This document shows positions 1 through 10,410 of a stretch of DNA of 64,000 nucleotides, piece after piece. The notes under the pieces were generated by a model, which saw only the letters and a list, made by a program, of their open reading frames with translations, had not been told where the DNA came from and did not search any database. The stretch spans positions 5,952,001 to 6,016,000 of the forward strand of contig JAVQMG010000108.1 of the NCBI GenBank assembly GCA_032878915.1. The letters are read 5' to 3'. Origin of the DNA: Castanopsis chinensis (lineage: Eukaryota; Streptophyta; Magnoliopsida; Fagales; Fagaceae). Each line of letters starts with the position of its first letter. Position 1 is the stretch's first letter. Made by a program: the position numbers and the translations under genes.

Positions 1-294
1 AAACAAAATTAATAAGTAAACTTCAAAACTAGAAGATCAAGACCAGAAAATGTCCCAACAAAAAGAAAATTGACTTGAGGATATTTTGTGAAAAACTCTT
101 TCTTTGATTCACTATTTTTATTGAATCTTAGGTTTTTCCTTTGGATTTTTTGTGTGTTTTGAAAAAGTACCATGTATGGCTTTATATAGTGAGAAAATGG
201 GGGTTAGGAACGGCTCCCAAATAATGTGGGATTCATTCCAAATCTTAGTTTTACTGCAAAAAACTTATCTTTCATAGTTTTTGGAATCCTGGCA

Positions 295-324
295 TGCATA
301 CGCATGACTGTGTATGCGTATGCA
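295..324. repeat. Short palindrome beside the solo LTR
   Basis: Two 11-nt arms at 295-305 and 314-324 are exact reverse complements (core gcatacgcat / atgcgtatgc) around an 8-nt loop. Related words (tgcatacgc, catacgtacg, tacgcatgc) recur just right of the solo LTR at about 1772-1828, so the LTR probably landed inside an older repeat made of such words. The rest of 1-334 shows no gene or recognisable element. Confidence 0.6.
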
Positions 325-334
325 TACATGAAGC

Positions 335-1768
335 AGTTGGAAAAACATAGTTTGTATCACATACAAAACATACACAGCGAAAAATTAACGGATCTACTTC
401 ATTCGCAATTGATAACATGTACTATATAAGTTTCAGAATTTAAGAACAAGAAAGCGTACCTTGGTGTCGTGAAATTCAAAAACCAAAGATTAGAAGTACT
501 TGGGAACACTTTTAATCTTCGCTCCAATTTCACTTCCGCCCAAGAAGTGTGGTCTCTCAATTAATTTACACGTATGTGTTCAAGGGAGAATAAGAGAGTG
601 GTTTACACTCACATACACATCATTTTATTTCTCACAAAATTCTATATGTTTCTCTCCTTATATCTAACTGATTATCTAATTGGACTATCCTTTTAAACAA
701 TTCCAATTAGGCTCTAGTATGTGGTTTGGAGTGGGACCAAAAGAGAACAAATAAGATTCTTGCTCCAAAGGACCTTGGGCTTATCTATCAACTCTTGACC
801 AGTCCAAAGTTACCATTAATTATATTTAATACCATTGTATAAATATAATTTCACTTTAGGCCTTACTAATAAATTATATTCCAAGACTTTACTATATATG
901 CAACCCCTTCATTAAAGTATTCATAGTAATACAAAGTTATGAATGTTGACTACCACTTTACAGATTACTACATCTTAATTCTTGAGTACCTAGTTTGATC
1001 TTTTAAGTTATTCATCATATATTTATGAAATTCAATTTCATAAATATATATACTTTAGTAACTTCTTGCTAAAGTAATTAGGTCTAACATTTTTAATAAC
1101 CAAACCTATTAAACTTATCTCAAAGAAATATTTTATATCTCCAAGAAATATTTTGTATCTCCGTTAAGAGATTATGAATTTCATGTTGAGAATATATGTT
1201 CTATCAATATTAAATGCTGCTACCCAACATACAGAGGTTTTGATCGTGACTTTAGATCTCACTCTTGATATATCAAAGCAACTTATACTTCATGATCAAG
1301 TTTATTATTCTCTTAAGATTAAGAGTTGATGTAAATAGAAGTCGTGAGATTTATTATTCATTTGACAGTCGTTAGGAGAATAATAAATCTCACAACAATT
1401 CAGTTCAATATGTCTTAACTCTTAAAACATATCAACTAGAAGTCTCCACTTCCATGATCAAGACAAATCATCTTAGTTGATATGTTACAGTCTTCGCAGA
1501 TAAAATGTCTAATTTCTTCATCGACTGCGAACTAAAATTTTGAGCTTATAAAGAACTTGTAATTTATATCTTTTGTGACAAAATCACACACTATGTATCT
1601 CATGGATTATATGATTATGTCTAAATATTCATGTTACTATTATTTTAGATAATAATAAAACAACTTTAATAATCACAACATAATATCATACATAATGTCA
1701 TTCATAATATCATACATAATGTCATTCATAATATCATACAATAGGATTTAAGGGCATTAATCCTAATA
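335..1768 (-). mobile_element. Solo LTR of a Ty1-copia element
   Basis: This segment aligns end to end with the right-hand LTR of the copia element at 50720-52131, in the same orientation but clearly more diverged than the two copia LTRs are from each other. Shared landmarks are the opening gttgga, the cagcgaa/cagcgga word, the tttataatgaa-type palindrome, a 16-bp hairpin and the closing ggattta...cctaata. No primer-binding site or polypurine tract adjoins it, so it is a solo LTR, the usual product of recombination between two LTRs. The flanks gaagc (330-334) and gatgc (1769-1773) may be a 5-bp target duplication with one mismatch. The terminal TG..CA bases are mutated. Confidence 0.85.
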
Positions 1769-2676
1769 GATGCTTGCATACGCGGATCTGGACCATACGT
1801 ACGAATACGTGTGTCTATGTACGCATGCCTTATGGTTTTTGTGGCCTTCTTTTCCAAAAATAGTTTTATGCAGCTCATAAAAGAGTTATATTTTCAATAA
1901 AAACCGTCTTCAAGTCAACTTAAGTTTGATCGGGCCCAAATTCAACCTTGAGCTTTAAAGTTTTACCATCATTGGGGAATGCAAGCCCGAGTTGTAAGGG
2001 GTACAAAAGACGGTGTTTACACTTAATTTAAGGAATAACTATTATTAAGGAATAACTATTCCATGTAATAAAGGAAAAATTCTTAGATATTCCCGAAGTA
2101 CGGAGAAATTGTATTTCCTATTCTGACATTCATGATGGACCTTGCCATGAATGTGAGATCAGGGAACACCATTCTCTATACTCCGAAAATACTTAAAAAC
2201 TACTCGTGATAAGGATGTAACCAAATAAATGACACAAAATTTTTACAACATTTTTTATAAACTATTAATGTGGCAAATTCTTATTCGTTCTTATTTAGGC
2301 CCATCACTAACATAATTTTTTTATTTTCCAATAATCACCCACCACATCAATAATTTGTAAAATAATTTATAACTCTAGCATTTTCAATAGTTATTACACA
2401 TAAGAGTAATACTTCAACTAGTTTGGGTCAAATTACATTTCAAAGAAAGCAAAGTGAGTAAATTTTTTAAGTAGTAAAAAAAATTTGAATGTAGAAGTTT
2501 AAAGATAGATCTAAAGCTAGGTATAACATAAAAAGAAGAGAGAAAATTATTCTAACTTGAATGATTGTTCTTTAAGGATATAATGTGCATCTAAACTCTT
2601 GTATAAGCTCTCAGGCCATTATTGTTAGGTCATCTTATAAAAGAACAACTTAGGTATTAGGACCTATGTGACTTGA
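1769..2676. other. Intergenic, no gene seen
   Basis: AT-rich sequence without a convincing reading frame. Around 1910-2030 there is a G/C-richer stretch (gggcccaaattcaacc, acaaaagacggtgtttaca) resembling the edge of a degraded LTR element, but no partner could be found. The region adds nothing that can be assigned to a gene. Confidence 0.5.
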
Positions 2677-3676
2677 TGTTGGAACATATGCCAATATTTT
2701 ATATATTGACTAATCTTTTGATAAAATGCACTTTACTTGTAATTGGGTAGATTTAGGATATGTTTAATACTTTAAGAAACAAGGTTTCAAGTTCAAGTGT
2801 TAAAGCCATGCAAGTCTGTCCAAGAATCAAGTAAAGAAATGCTAGATTTTAAATCTCAACAGCTAACTCGATAGCTAGTATCTATTGAGATTTAAAAGCT
2901 GTTGAAGCCCGTGGCTCGACAGCTAGCTCGATAGATGGCTATCTATCGAGGTTTATGAAATTCAGTTTTTCAAGACTGTTTTTCATTCAATCCGTGAGTA
3001 TGTATTTGGCCTTTCTTTTCTCACAACTCTAAACATATATAAGGATTATTTTAAGAGTCGTATTAGGTTGCATTGTCAAGAGCACAATTGCACAAGAGCA
3101 TAATTTTACAAGTGTGACTAGAAACCTAGTTTGCCCTAGTTCTTGAAGAAGTTGCTGTGTTTGTACACCATAGGGTTTTGTGACCAAGCAACTTCATGAT
3201 CTTTATCGTGTGATGAACTAAAGAATTTTGTAGCCAACATCCTTCTCAAGTTGGTGATAAAGTCACATACTGAGATTCGCGCATCTTTTGGTTAGTCACG
3301 TATTAAGAGCCGTGCAATATAAGGAGAAATTACCAGTATAGAACAAGTCCAATTGAGTATTGAGGTAAGGGTTTAACTGTAAGTTGATATAAGATACTGA
3401 GATTCATTTACTTGTAATCGCTTGTTTTGATAATAGTAGATTCTCAGGAGTGGTGACATTAAAATCACCTAGTGGGGTTTTTGCCATGTAGGTTTTCCCT
3501 ATTCGTAAACAAATCATCATGTCATTTAATTTCCGCTGCATATTTAGTTATTTGGTGATTTGTTTGTGCTACGTTTGTGCTACCACGCTCATTGCATATA
3601 ATTGAACCTAATTAATAAACTTAGCCAATTAATTGGTTAATTTATCATAAGAGGTCAATACATTTTTGGCCTATCA
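2677..3676 (+). mobile_element. Second solo LTR-like block (copia type)
   Basis: About 1 kb beginning tgttggaacatatg and ending near ggcctatca, so it has TG..CA ends. Inside are words typical of plant copia LTRs: a ttagattctcaggagtggtgac-like part, ggttttccctattcgtaaac, and atttccgctgcat near the 3' side. At 2927-2950 a 10-bp perfect palindrome (ctcgatagat ggct atctatcgag) lies in a run of ctcgacagctag-like words. No coding or primer-binding site adjoins it and no clear target duplication was found. The family differs from the LTR at 335-1768. Confidence 0.55.
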
Positions 3677-4898
3677 TTAGGGAATTTCCATCAGAAGAAA
3701 CCAAATCATTTGTAGGAAATATATCAAAACTAAAAAAAGCTAAAGGTGAACCAAGAGCACTAAATTGGATGTCATTGATGTCTTTGCTTCAAGGTTTTCG
3801 AACCAAGAGCACTAAAAATGATATTTATTCAATTTCAATTTCCTTTCTAAACAACCTTTTTCACAAGCTCTAGTCAATTTAGAATGCTAATAGATACTAA
3901 TAAAACAAATATAAATTTATTTGTAACAAATAAAAAAATTATTTAAACTTTTATCCATGAAAATTTGAATTTTAGTTTGTCCAACCACTATTTGTATAAT
4001 AATAATAATAATCAATGATGATGATTTTTTAAGGTTTATTAATTTTTATTATATTTTTTCTCAATTAATAACTCATTTAGCACAAAAAACTAAGAAAATT
4101 AAATTGTACTCCTCGATTTTAATGTGTAATAAATAATTGCACAAAAATTAAGAAAATTGAATAAGATACATGACATAAAATTAGACTTTAATATGATATA
4201 TAATTTTTTTTTTATACAAGATATAATTATACTCTAGCCTAATCTAAGTGTAAATGTGTGTGAAATTCTCTCTTGGAGACTTAAATCCCGGCCCTTTCCC
4301 CCCATACCCCACAAATTTTTATACTTGTGGAGTGATTATCGCATGCATAAAAAAATAAACACATTAATGCATACACATTAATCCATATAAAAATAAACAC
4401 ATTTTTTTATCATCAAAATATACATAATTAATTAAATTATTAGAAAAAATAAACATAATTTAATGTGATGATGTTTGAAATTAGTAGGCCGTATGTTTCA
4501 AACTCAACGGTGGATCAATAACTTGAAAAAGAAGGAAAGACTATCGAAAGTGACTGGGTGGAACTGGTTAAAGACTCTTTGATAGTTAAGTAAGTATTCC
4601 TCTCAATGACTCAAGTACGAGGAGTGGATGAATAGTTGTGCATACCTTAGTTTGGTGAGGTTTGGTCCCTTGAATAGAGAGTTTGGAGTGAGTTTACTTG
4701 TTAGGTGCCACTATCATCGTGGGAGATGTGTGGACTTAGTTCGGAGAGTGGAGTGAATTTCAGGGAATTCATCTCACGTCTTGAAATAGTGGATTGTGAT
4801 GCAACCGTTCATGGTTTGCAGGGAACAACTAAGAATTTACTAAGTATTCATTAGTTGTCTATGATCTTTTGTCTGCAAACGACCAGTCCTTTATTATA
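3677..4898. other. AT-rich intergenic DNA, no gene seen
   Basis: Mostly A/T runs and simple words with no long frame. From about 4490 to 4860 the composition is more even, which may be a remnant of an element, but no protein motif or repeat partner was recognised. Confidence 0.5.
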
Positions 4899-5171
4899 GA
4901 TGACCTCTCTCTTTTCTGGTGTCACTTCTTTTCGCCTTCCCTTCCGAATGACCATATTAGACGTGGATCTCCGGCCAAGTGTAATACTACTTATGACCAT
5001 TTTAATTTTAATTATTAATAAGATTGAGCATGTGATGATTTTTGTTGAGTAGATATATGATTAGTTTTTATTTTTTATTTTTTAATAGTTAATTAATATT
5101 AGACTCTTAGTATTTTGTGTTCATTAATTTATTTAACATAAAGATTAAAAAACTTAAGTTAAGTTAATTCC

Positions 5172-5174
<3 letters not shown>

Positions 5175-5206
<32 letters not shown>
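5175..5206. repeat. (AT)n microsatellite
   Basis: About 16 AT units in copy 1 of the duplication; the matching run in copy 2 lies at 5942-5971 and is slightly shorter. Confidence 0.95.
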
Positions 5207-5210
<4 letters not shown>

Positions 5211-5341
5211 TGGATTAACACTTAAAAGAATGTGAAGAGTAGATCCCACTCCTTATTTAGTAAATGATGAATTTGAGTTATTATCTAATTAAATAATTAA
5301 AATCATCATTTTTTAAGTAAGTTTTTTTTGGGATTCTTTTA

Positions 5342-5630
5342 AGAGCAATAACATTTTGGGGGGGGGGGGGGTGTTTTTACACCCCTAGTTGCTATTTTAC
5401 AATCCAAACCACTCAAAACCCACTCCATTTGAGTTTGCAAACTTAAAAAAACTTGTAGCCTATGAATAGTAAAGTTGTATATATACAACCTTACTGTTCA
5501 TAGGTTGTAAAAATAAAAACTAGGATGTAAGGTGAGTTGCAAAATGGGTTGATAAAATAGATAAAGTAGTGTTTGAGAATGCAAATAGTTTTTTTTTTTT
5601 TTTTTTTGCATCTACAGATGTTAATGCTCT
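5342..5630. mobile_element. Small MITE-like element, copy 1
   Basis: A 289-bp segment bounded by agagcaataacat (5342-5354) and atgttaatgctct (5618-5630), inverted repeats of 13 nt with one mismatch, and flanked by TA on both sides (5340-5341 and 5631-5632). It has no coding capacity and holds a poly-G tract, an internal imperfect inverted repeat around tatatatacaac, and a poly-T tract. A TA target duplication fits a Tc1/mariner-type origin, but the inverted repeat alone does not fix the superfamily. Confidence 0.6.
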
Positions 5631-5665
5631 TAACTATTGATCCTTAAATTTTAGTCCATGAGATG

Positions 5666-5938
5666 GATGACCTCTCTCTTTTCTGGTGTCACTTCTTTTC
5701 GCCTTCCCTTCCGAATGACCATATTAGACATGGATCTCCGGCCAAGTGTAATACTACTTATGACCATTTTAATTTTAATTATTAATAAAATTGAGCATGT
5801 GATGATTTTTGTTGAGTAGATATATGATTAGTTTTTATTTTTTATTTTTTAATAGTTAATTAATATTAGACTCTTAGTATTTTGTATTCATTAATTTATT
5901 TAACATAAAGATTAAAAAACTTAAGTCAAGTTAAATCC

Positions 5939-5977
<39 letters not shown>

Positions 5978-6431
5978 AACACTTAAAAGAATGTGAAGAG
6001 TAGATCCCACTCCTTATTTAGTAAATGATGAATTTGAGTTATTATCTAATTAAATAATTAAAATCATCATTTTTTAAGTAAGTTTTTTTGGGATTCTTTT
6101 AAGAGCAATAACATTGGGGGGGGGTGTTTTTACACCCCCTAGTTGCTATTTTACAATCCAAACCACTCAAAACCCACTCCATTTGAGTTTGCAAACTTAA
6201 AAAAACTTGTAGCCTATGAATAGTAAAGTTGTATATATACAACCTTACTGTTCATAATTTGTAAAAATAAAAACTAGGATGTAAAATGAGTTGCAAAATG
6301 AGTTGCAAAATGGGTTGATAAAATAGATAAAGTAGTGTTTGAGAATGCAAATAGTTTTTTTTTTTTTTTTTTGCATCTACAGATGTTAATGCTCTTAACT
6401 ATTGATCCTTAAATTTTAGTCCATGAGATGG
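5666..6431. repeat. Tandem duplication, copy 2
   Basis: Direct repeat of 4899-5665 at very high identity. It has a shorter poly-G run (about 6116-6124) and one extra internal repeat of gagttgcaaaat near 6288-6310. The join with copy 1 at about 5665 reads straight from gtccatgagatg into gatgacctctctc. Confidence 0.9.
6102..6395. mobile_element. Small MITE-like element, copy 2
   Basis: Same element as at 5342-5630, carried along by the 767-bp tandem duplication and not by an independent insertion, since the flanking DNA is duplicated as well. Ends agagcaataacat and atgttaatgctct, flanked by TA. Confidence 0.6.
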
Positions 6432-6599
6432 ATGGAAAATATAAATTTTTTTGGGAAGAAAAATATAAATTTTTGGAGAATTTGAAAGAAAAAAAATTGT
6501 CTCCTATCTATATATAAAAAACGCGAATGGTATAGCACTACAGTACTTGTGCTACAGTAATTGGGTTTGTTCAATCCCACTGTTACTTGCCTTTTTTTT

Positions 6600-7450
6600 T
6601 GGAACTTGCTTAATAATAATAATAATAAAATATTAATACAACAAATTGCCACAATACTTTCACAATTGTTGAAGTGTTAAATTTTTATGTGTCAAAATAA
6701 AATAATAAAATATCATTTTAGAACCAACATTCTCACAATAAATCATAGATGACAAGTTATTATCGGTTTAAATTTGAATTCACAAGTTAACTTACTTTTT
6801 TGCCCACCCATAACAACAAATAACAACCTACTACTTAGAATTTGTTATGAAAGTGTTGTGAAAATGTTGTGGATATAGAGTTTCTCAAAAAATAAAGGTA
6901 TTCTAAAAAAAAAGTACTACATCTACAACATTTTCACAATATATTCATAACAAATTTTATGTGGTAAATTGTTATTTTAATTTAAACTTACCAATGATGA
7001 AATTACTTTTATTGCCCTCCAACCCATAACAACATACTACTTATGATTTGTCATGAAAATGTCGTGAAATTCCCACAGTTGCACTTGCCTTCTTCTTCTC
7101 ATTTTTTTTCTTTTTTTGTTGGTAATATCTTTAGTTTAACTTGCTTATTTAATAATAATAATAAAAAAATATTAACACAATAAATTGCCACAATATTTTC
7201 ATAATTTTTGAGGTGTTTTTTTTCTTATATGTCAGAATAAAATAATAAAAACCACAACTAAAGATAAATGTATTGTAAAAAAAAGTGCTATATTCACAAC
7301 ATTTTCATAACAAATCATAGGTGGTAAATTGTTATTCAAATATAAACTTACTAATGAAATTACTATTTTACCCACCAATAATAACTCGTAACAACCTATT
7401 ATTTTTTATTTGCAACGAAAATATTGTGGACATAAAATTTATCTTGTGAA
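6600..7450. repeat. Cluster of related MITE-like copies and a local duplication
   Basis: The words acaacattttcacaa, ataacaaatt, ggtaaattgttatt, then acccataacaac and finally a reverse-complement-like gtgaaaatgttgtgg recur in order at about 6720-6875, 6915-7075 and 7270-7435, which is the layout of a short non-autonomous element with imperfect inverted ends. In addition 6596-6712 (aacttgcttaataataat ... caaaataaaataataaaa) is repeated at 7137-7250, so a segment of about 540 bp was duplicated locally. No gene is present between 6432 and 9391. Confidence 0.55.
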
Positions 7451-7689
7451 AATGTTAAGACATCTTGTTGTTGTCACAATATAATAAATCAAAGTAAAAT
7501 ATAATAAAGTTATAAATGTATTATGAAAATGTTGTGCCATTCTTTATATTTCTAGAATCTTTTTTTTATTAGTTAGTTTTTGATGATCCAAAATTCACTG
7601 TTTCGAGTACATTTTTCTTAGGCTGAATTTTTGTATTTTGTTTTGTACTTTTTATTTATTTATGCACAATTTTAAGTAAAAACACATAG

Positions 7690-7693
<4 letters not shown>

Positions 7694-7735
<42 letters not shown>
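7694..7735. repeat. (AC)n microsatellite
   Basis: Uninterrupted run of about 21 AC units. Confidence 0.95.
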
Positions 7736-7737
<2 letters not shown>

Positions 7738-9169
7738 AAAAAATAGAAGAAGAAGAAAACTTAGGATTAAAACACTTTTTATTTTTTATGTTTGGGGTGG
7801 TTCACAATTTCTCCTTAAATTTTAAAATCAAGCAATTTCCCCCTTAATATTTTGGAAAAGAGAAAATATGTCATATTTCTATTCTCTCAATTAAACTCTA
7901 ATGAGAGCTTATAATTCTTAAAATATTCCATTGTGTAGTGGCTAAAATACTTCTACTAAATTTAACCTCCCAAAAATTTTCTTCACGTATTTTGAGTTTT
8001 AAATGGTAGTAATGTTTAAAAAGTTGGAATAGTAATATAAAGTGTTTTATTTGTTATCAAAAAATTGATTTTCTAGGTTTAAATCTTCGAAACTTATAAT
8101 TTATCTAATGAAAAATTCAATGACACATGCCTTTTGTTATCTTTTTTTTCCTTGCCTAAAATAGTATTTATTAAAAACTAATTAAGCTAAAGATTGCACC
8201 TAAACTCATGTAAAATGATAAAAAAGAAACTATTAATGACAAAATATTCATTGTGTATGGTTGCAGGTATCTGATGAAGAGTTTCAATTGTAATATATGA
8301 TATTATTTATTGAAAAAATTTAAATATTGGAACAATGTTTTAGTAAAATTCAGTTGCTTATTTTTGGATGATAATGATATATGTTTTCATTCTTAGAAGT
8401 ATTTAATGAGTAGATATTGCTTTCAGAAAATATGTATTAAAATTCTTATATGAATGAGATTAATTTTGTATGACATACATTTTTTATGTATATAATTTCA
8501 TACTTCTTTGAATAAAAATTCTATCTTAATTTTCACACTCAAAGTAGCACCTACACTAGTTGTCTATAAAAGTACTAAATGCATTAAAATGGGCCGTGCA
8601 CTAAGTCCAGTTCTAAGACATATATGACAATGCTGGCCCTAGATTTCCGAATGGGCCCAAAATATCGACCGTTTTAAATTCTTAAAGCATGTACAATATT
8701 TATATAAAGATATATATATATATATATATTTTTTTTTTTTTTCAAATTGCTATACAGTAAATATTTATTAATAAATAAAAAAAATAATGTTAATGAAAGA
8801 TGTACAAGAACTAGTAAGAATATATCATGTCATCAGTTTGTAAAAAAAAAAAATTCTCGAAATGTGAGAAATGTTTTAGAAAAGTGCTAGTACGTATCAT
8901 TACTATTTTATAGGGAAAATGTTAGAGATACAATTTTTTTTTATATATTGTTGATGTGGTGAGTGATTTTTAATAAATGAAAAAATGATGTAAGTGATGG
9001 GCTCAAATGTGAACCAATAATAAGTTAGTCATAGCATTAGTTTGTAAAATAATTTGTGACGATAACATTACTCATTTTCCAAAACAAATTTAGTGAACCA
9101 GGCACATATATCCTCCTAAATTTTAGAAACAAAATAAAAACGTGAATAATTTTTGATAAACCAAAAAAA

Positions 9170-9350
9170 AAAAAAATGCTATATCCAGTTATTCATAATA
9201 TTTTCACAACAAATTTTAAATGGTAGATTATTATGGATTATTATGAGTGAATAAAAAAGTAATTTAAGCTGTAGATTTAAATCAAAACTAATAATAGATT
9301 ACCATATATGATTTGTTTTGTAAAAATTGTGAAATTGTTGTGTATTATGT
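9170..9350. repeat. Further diverged copy of the MITE-like family
   Basis: The order ttcataatattttcacaacaaa ... ggtagattatta ... ttgtgaaattgttgtg matches the copies in 6720-7435. It lies about 450 bp upstream of the kinase start codon. The rest of 7451-9391 is AT-rich with no recognisable gene. Confidence 0.45.
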
Positions 9351-9391
9351 TACTTCTTAGAAAAAGAAGAAGGAAAAGATGAACGATTTCT

Positions 9392-9448
9392 AAGTCTTTT
9401 ACGGTTACTTATCAAAAAAAAAAAAAAAAAAAAGTCTTTTACGGTTAC
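9392..9448 (+). mobile_element. Extremely 5'-truncated LINE insertion with target duplication
   Basis: The 17-nt word aagtcttttacggttac occurs at 9392-9408 and again at 9432-9448. Between them is only ttatc plus a run of A. The same ttatcaaaa ending closes the LINE in intron 2 (18624-18644). This is the signature of target-primed reverse transcription that stopped after the tail. It lies about 350 bp before the kinase start codon, in the likely promoter. Confidence 0.8.
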
Positions 9449-9801
9449 ACTTTATCCATTACTGTAGCAATTTACTACTGCCGCCACTGAAAAGAAAAAA
9501 AAAAGAAAAATAGATCCTTCGCTACAAGCAACACTTGAGCCACTTTTTCCCACTTCAGTCGTATTCCATTCTCAACTATTCTTTCCTTGGTTGCTTCATT
9601 CAACTTCAAACCCATTTCTTTCTCTCATTCTCTCTCTAGAAATTTCTCCTTCCCCTACCCATACGCCTACCCCCACCTATCTTTCTCTCTCTAAGCATTG
9701 AAATTTCCTACTTCTCTTCTTCAAATGTCGGTCTCCTCAGCAGCCCTGCTCTTCTGCTAGGGCTGCACTCTTCAAATCCTTCCAACTTCAAACCCTAAAA
9801 A
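9449..9801 (+). promoter_or_regulatory. Probable proximal promoter and 5' UTR of the IRE-like kinase
   Basis: From about 9530 the strand becomes strongly pyrimidine rich (ctttctctcattctctctc, ccttcccctacccatacgcc), as in many plant leaders, and runs into the ATG at 9802. A short upstream ATG at 9725 opens a frame of 11 codons that ends at the TAG at 9758-9760. No unambiguous TATA box could be assigned, so the transcription start is unknown. Confidence 0.45.
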
Positions 9802-10410
9802 ATGGTCTTCAAAGGTCGCTTCTTCTCTTCTTCCAAGAAGTAGCAGCCACATCCAACAAACGACTCAAACCCTCCATAACAATATCAAAAAGCAACGGAG
9901 ACAAAGGCCTTCTCTACATAGATTCTTCAAGTCCCAACGGATCCAACTCCAACTCCAACTCCAACTCCAACTCTCCTCGATCCTTCGCTTCCAACTCCCC
10001 TATCCGATCCGACAAGAGAAAGCCCAAATCCAAATATGATCTTCACTCCTCCACCACAACTACTACTACCGCCGCCGCCGCCGCCGCCACCACCAGCTTC
10101 GGCGCCGCCTCTCGGCCAGCACAAGTCAAAGAAGGAGCGAAGAAGAAAGATTACTCTAAAGGCAAAGAAACTCTGACCTCTTCGTCCAAGTCGAAGCCCA
10201 ACTCCACGCTGGGCTCCAAGACCAAAACGGAGGCGGTGGAGGCCGCGTCGGTGTCGCCGATACTCGCGTCGTCGCTTGGATTGAATAGGATAAAGACGCG
10301 ATCGGGGCCGTTGCCGCAGGAGAGCTTCTTCGGGTTTAGGGGCAGCGACAAGGCGTCGGTGCTCGGGGCAAGTAATTTATCGAGGAGTGATGGGAAGAAG
10401 AAGAAGGAGG
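9802..10410 (+). pseudogene. IREH1: Exon 1 of the IRE-like kinase, disrupted
   Basis: ATG at 9802 starts MVFKGRFFSSSKK, which matches the family's typical amino terminus, then TAG at 9841 stops it. The expected continuation (DSSSPNGSNS) resumes at 9921 in another frame, so 80 nt (9841-9920) separate the two and shift the frame by two. From 9921 the frame is open to a TAA at 10412. It encodes a Ser/Asn-rich stretch (five SN pairs), NSPIRSDKRKPKS, runs of Thr and Ala, and the conserved SPILASSLGLNRIKTRSGPL followed by LPQESFFGFRG. No ATG in that frame lies between the stop at 9699 and exon 2. The 80-nt segment does not start with GT, so it is not an ordinary intron. The exon's 3' edge is the junction with a LINE fragment at about 10411, and no clean GT donor is visible there. 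Confidence 0.75.

Larger units (their letters stand above)
4899..5665. repeat. Tandem duplication, copy 1 (about 767 bp)
   Basis: Starting at gatgacctctctcttttctgg, this block recurs almost unchanged from 5666 (offset 767). Both copies contain the same order of landmarks: gaatgaccatattaga, an (AT)n run, gagtagatcccactcc, a poly-G tract followed by tgtttttacacccc, a poly-T tract, and ttaactattgatccttaaattttagtcc. The copies differ at scattered single sites, several of the CG to CA kind, and in the lengths of the simple runs. The left edge of the duplication lies within other DNA, so it is a local segmental duplication, not an array. Confidence 0.9.

Noticed and set aside
226..429. 67-codon frame near the window start
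   Set aside because: It crosses the left edge of the solo LTR and has no recognisable motif.
10151..10351. Reverse-strand frame across the kinase exon 1
   Set aside because: It is the antisense shadow of the Ser/Ala-rich exon 1, which matches the IRE family on the + strand.
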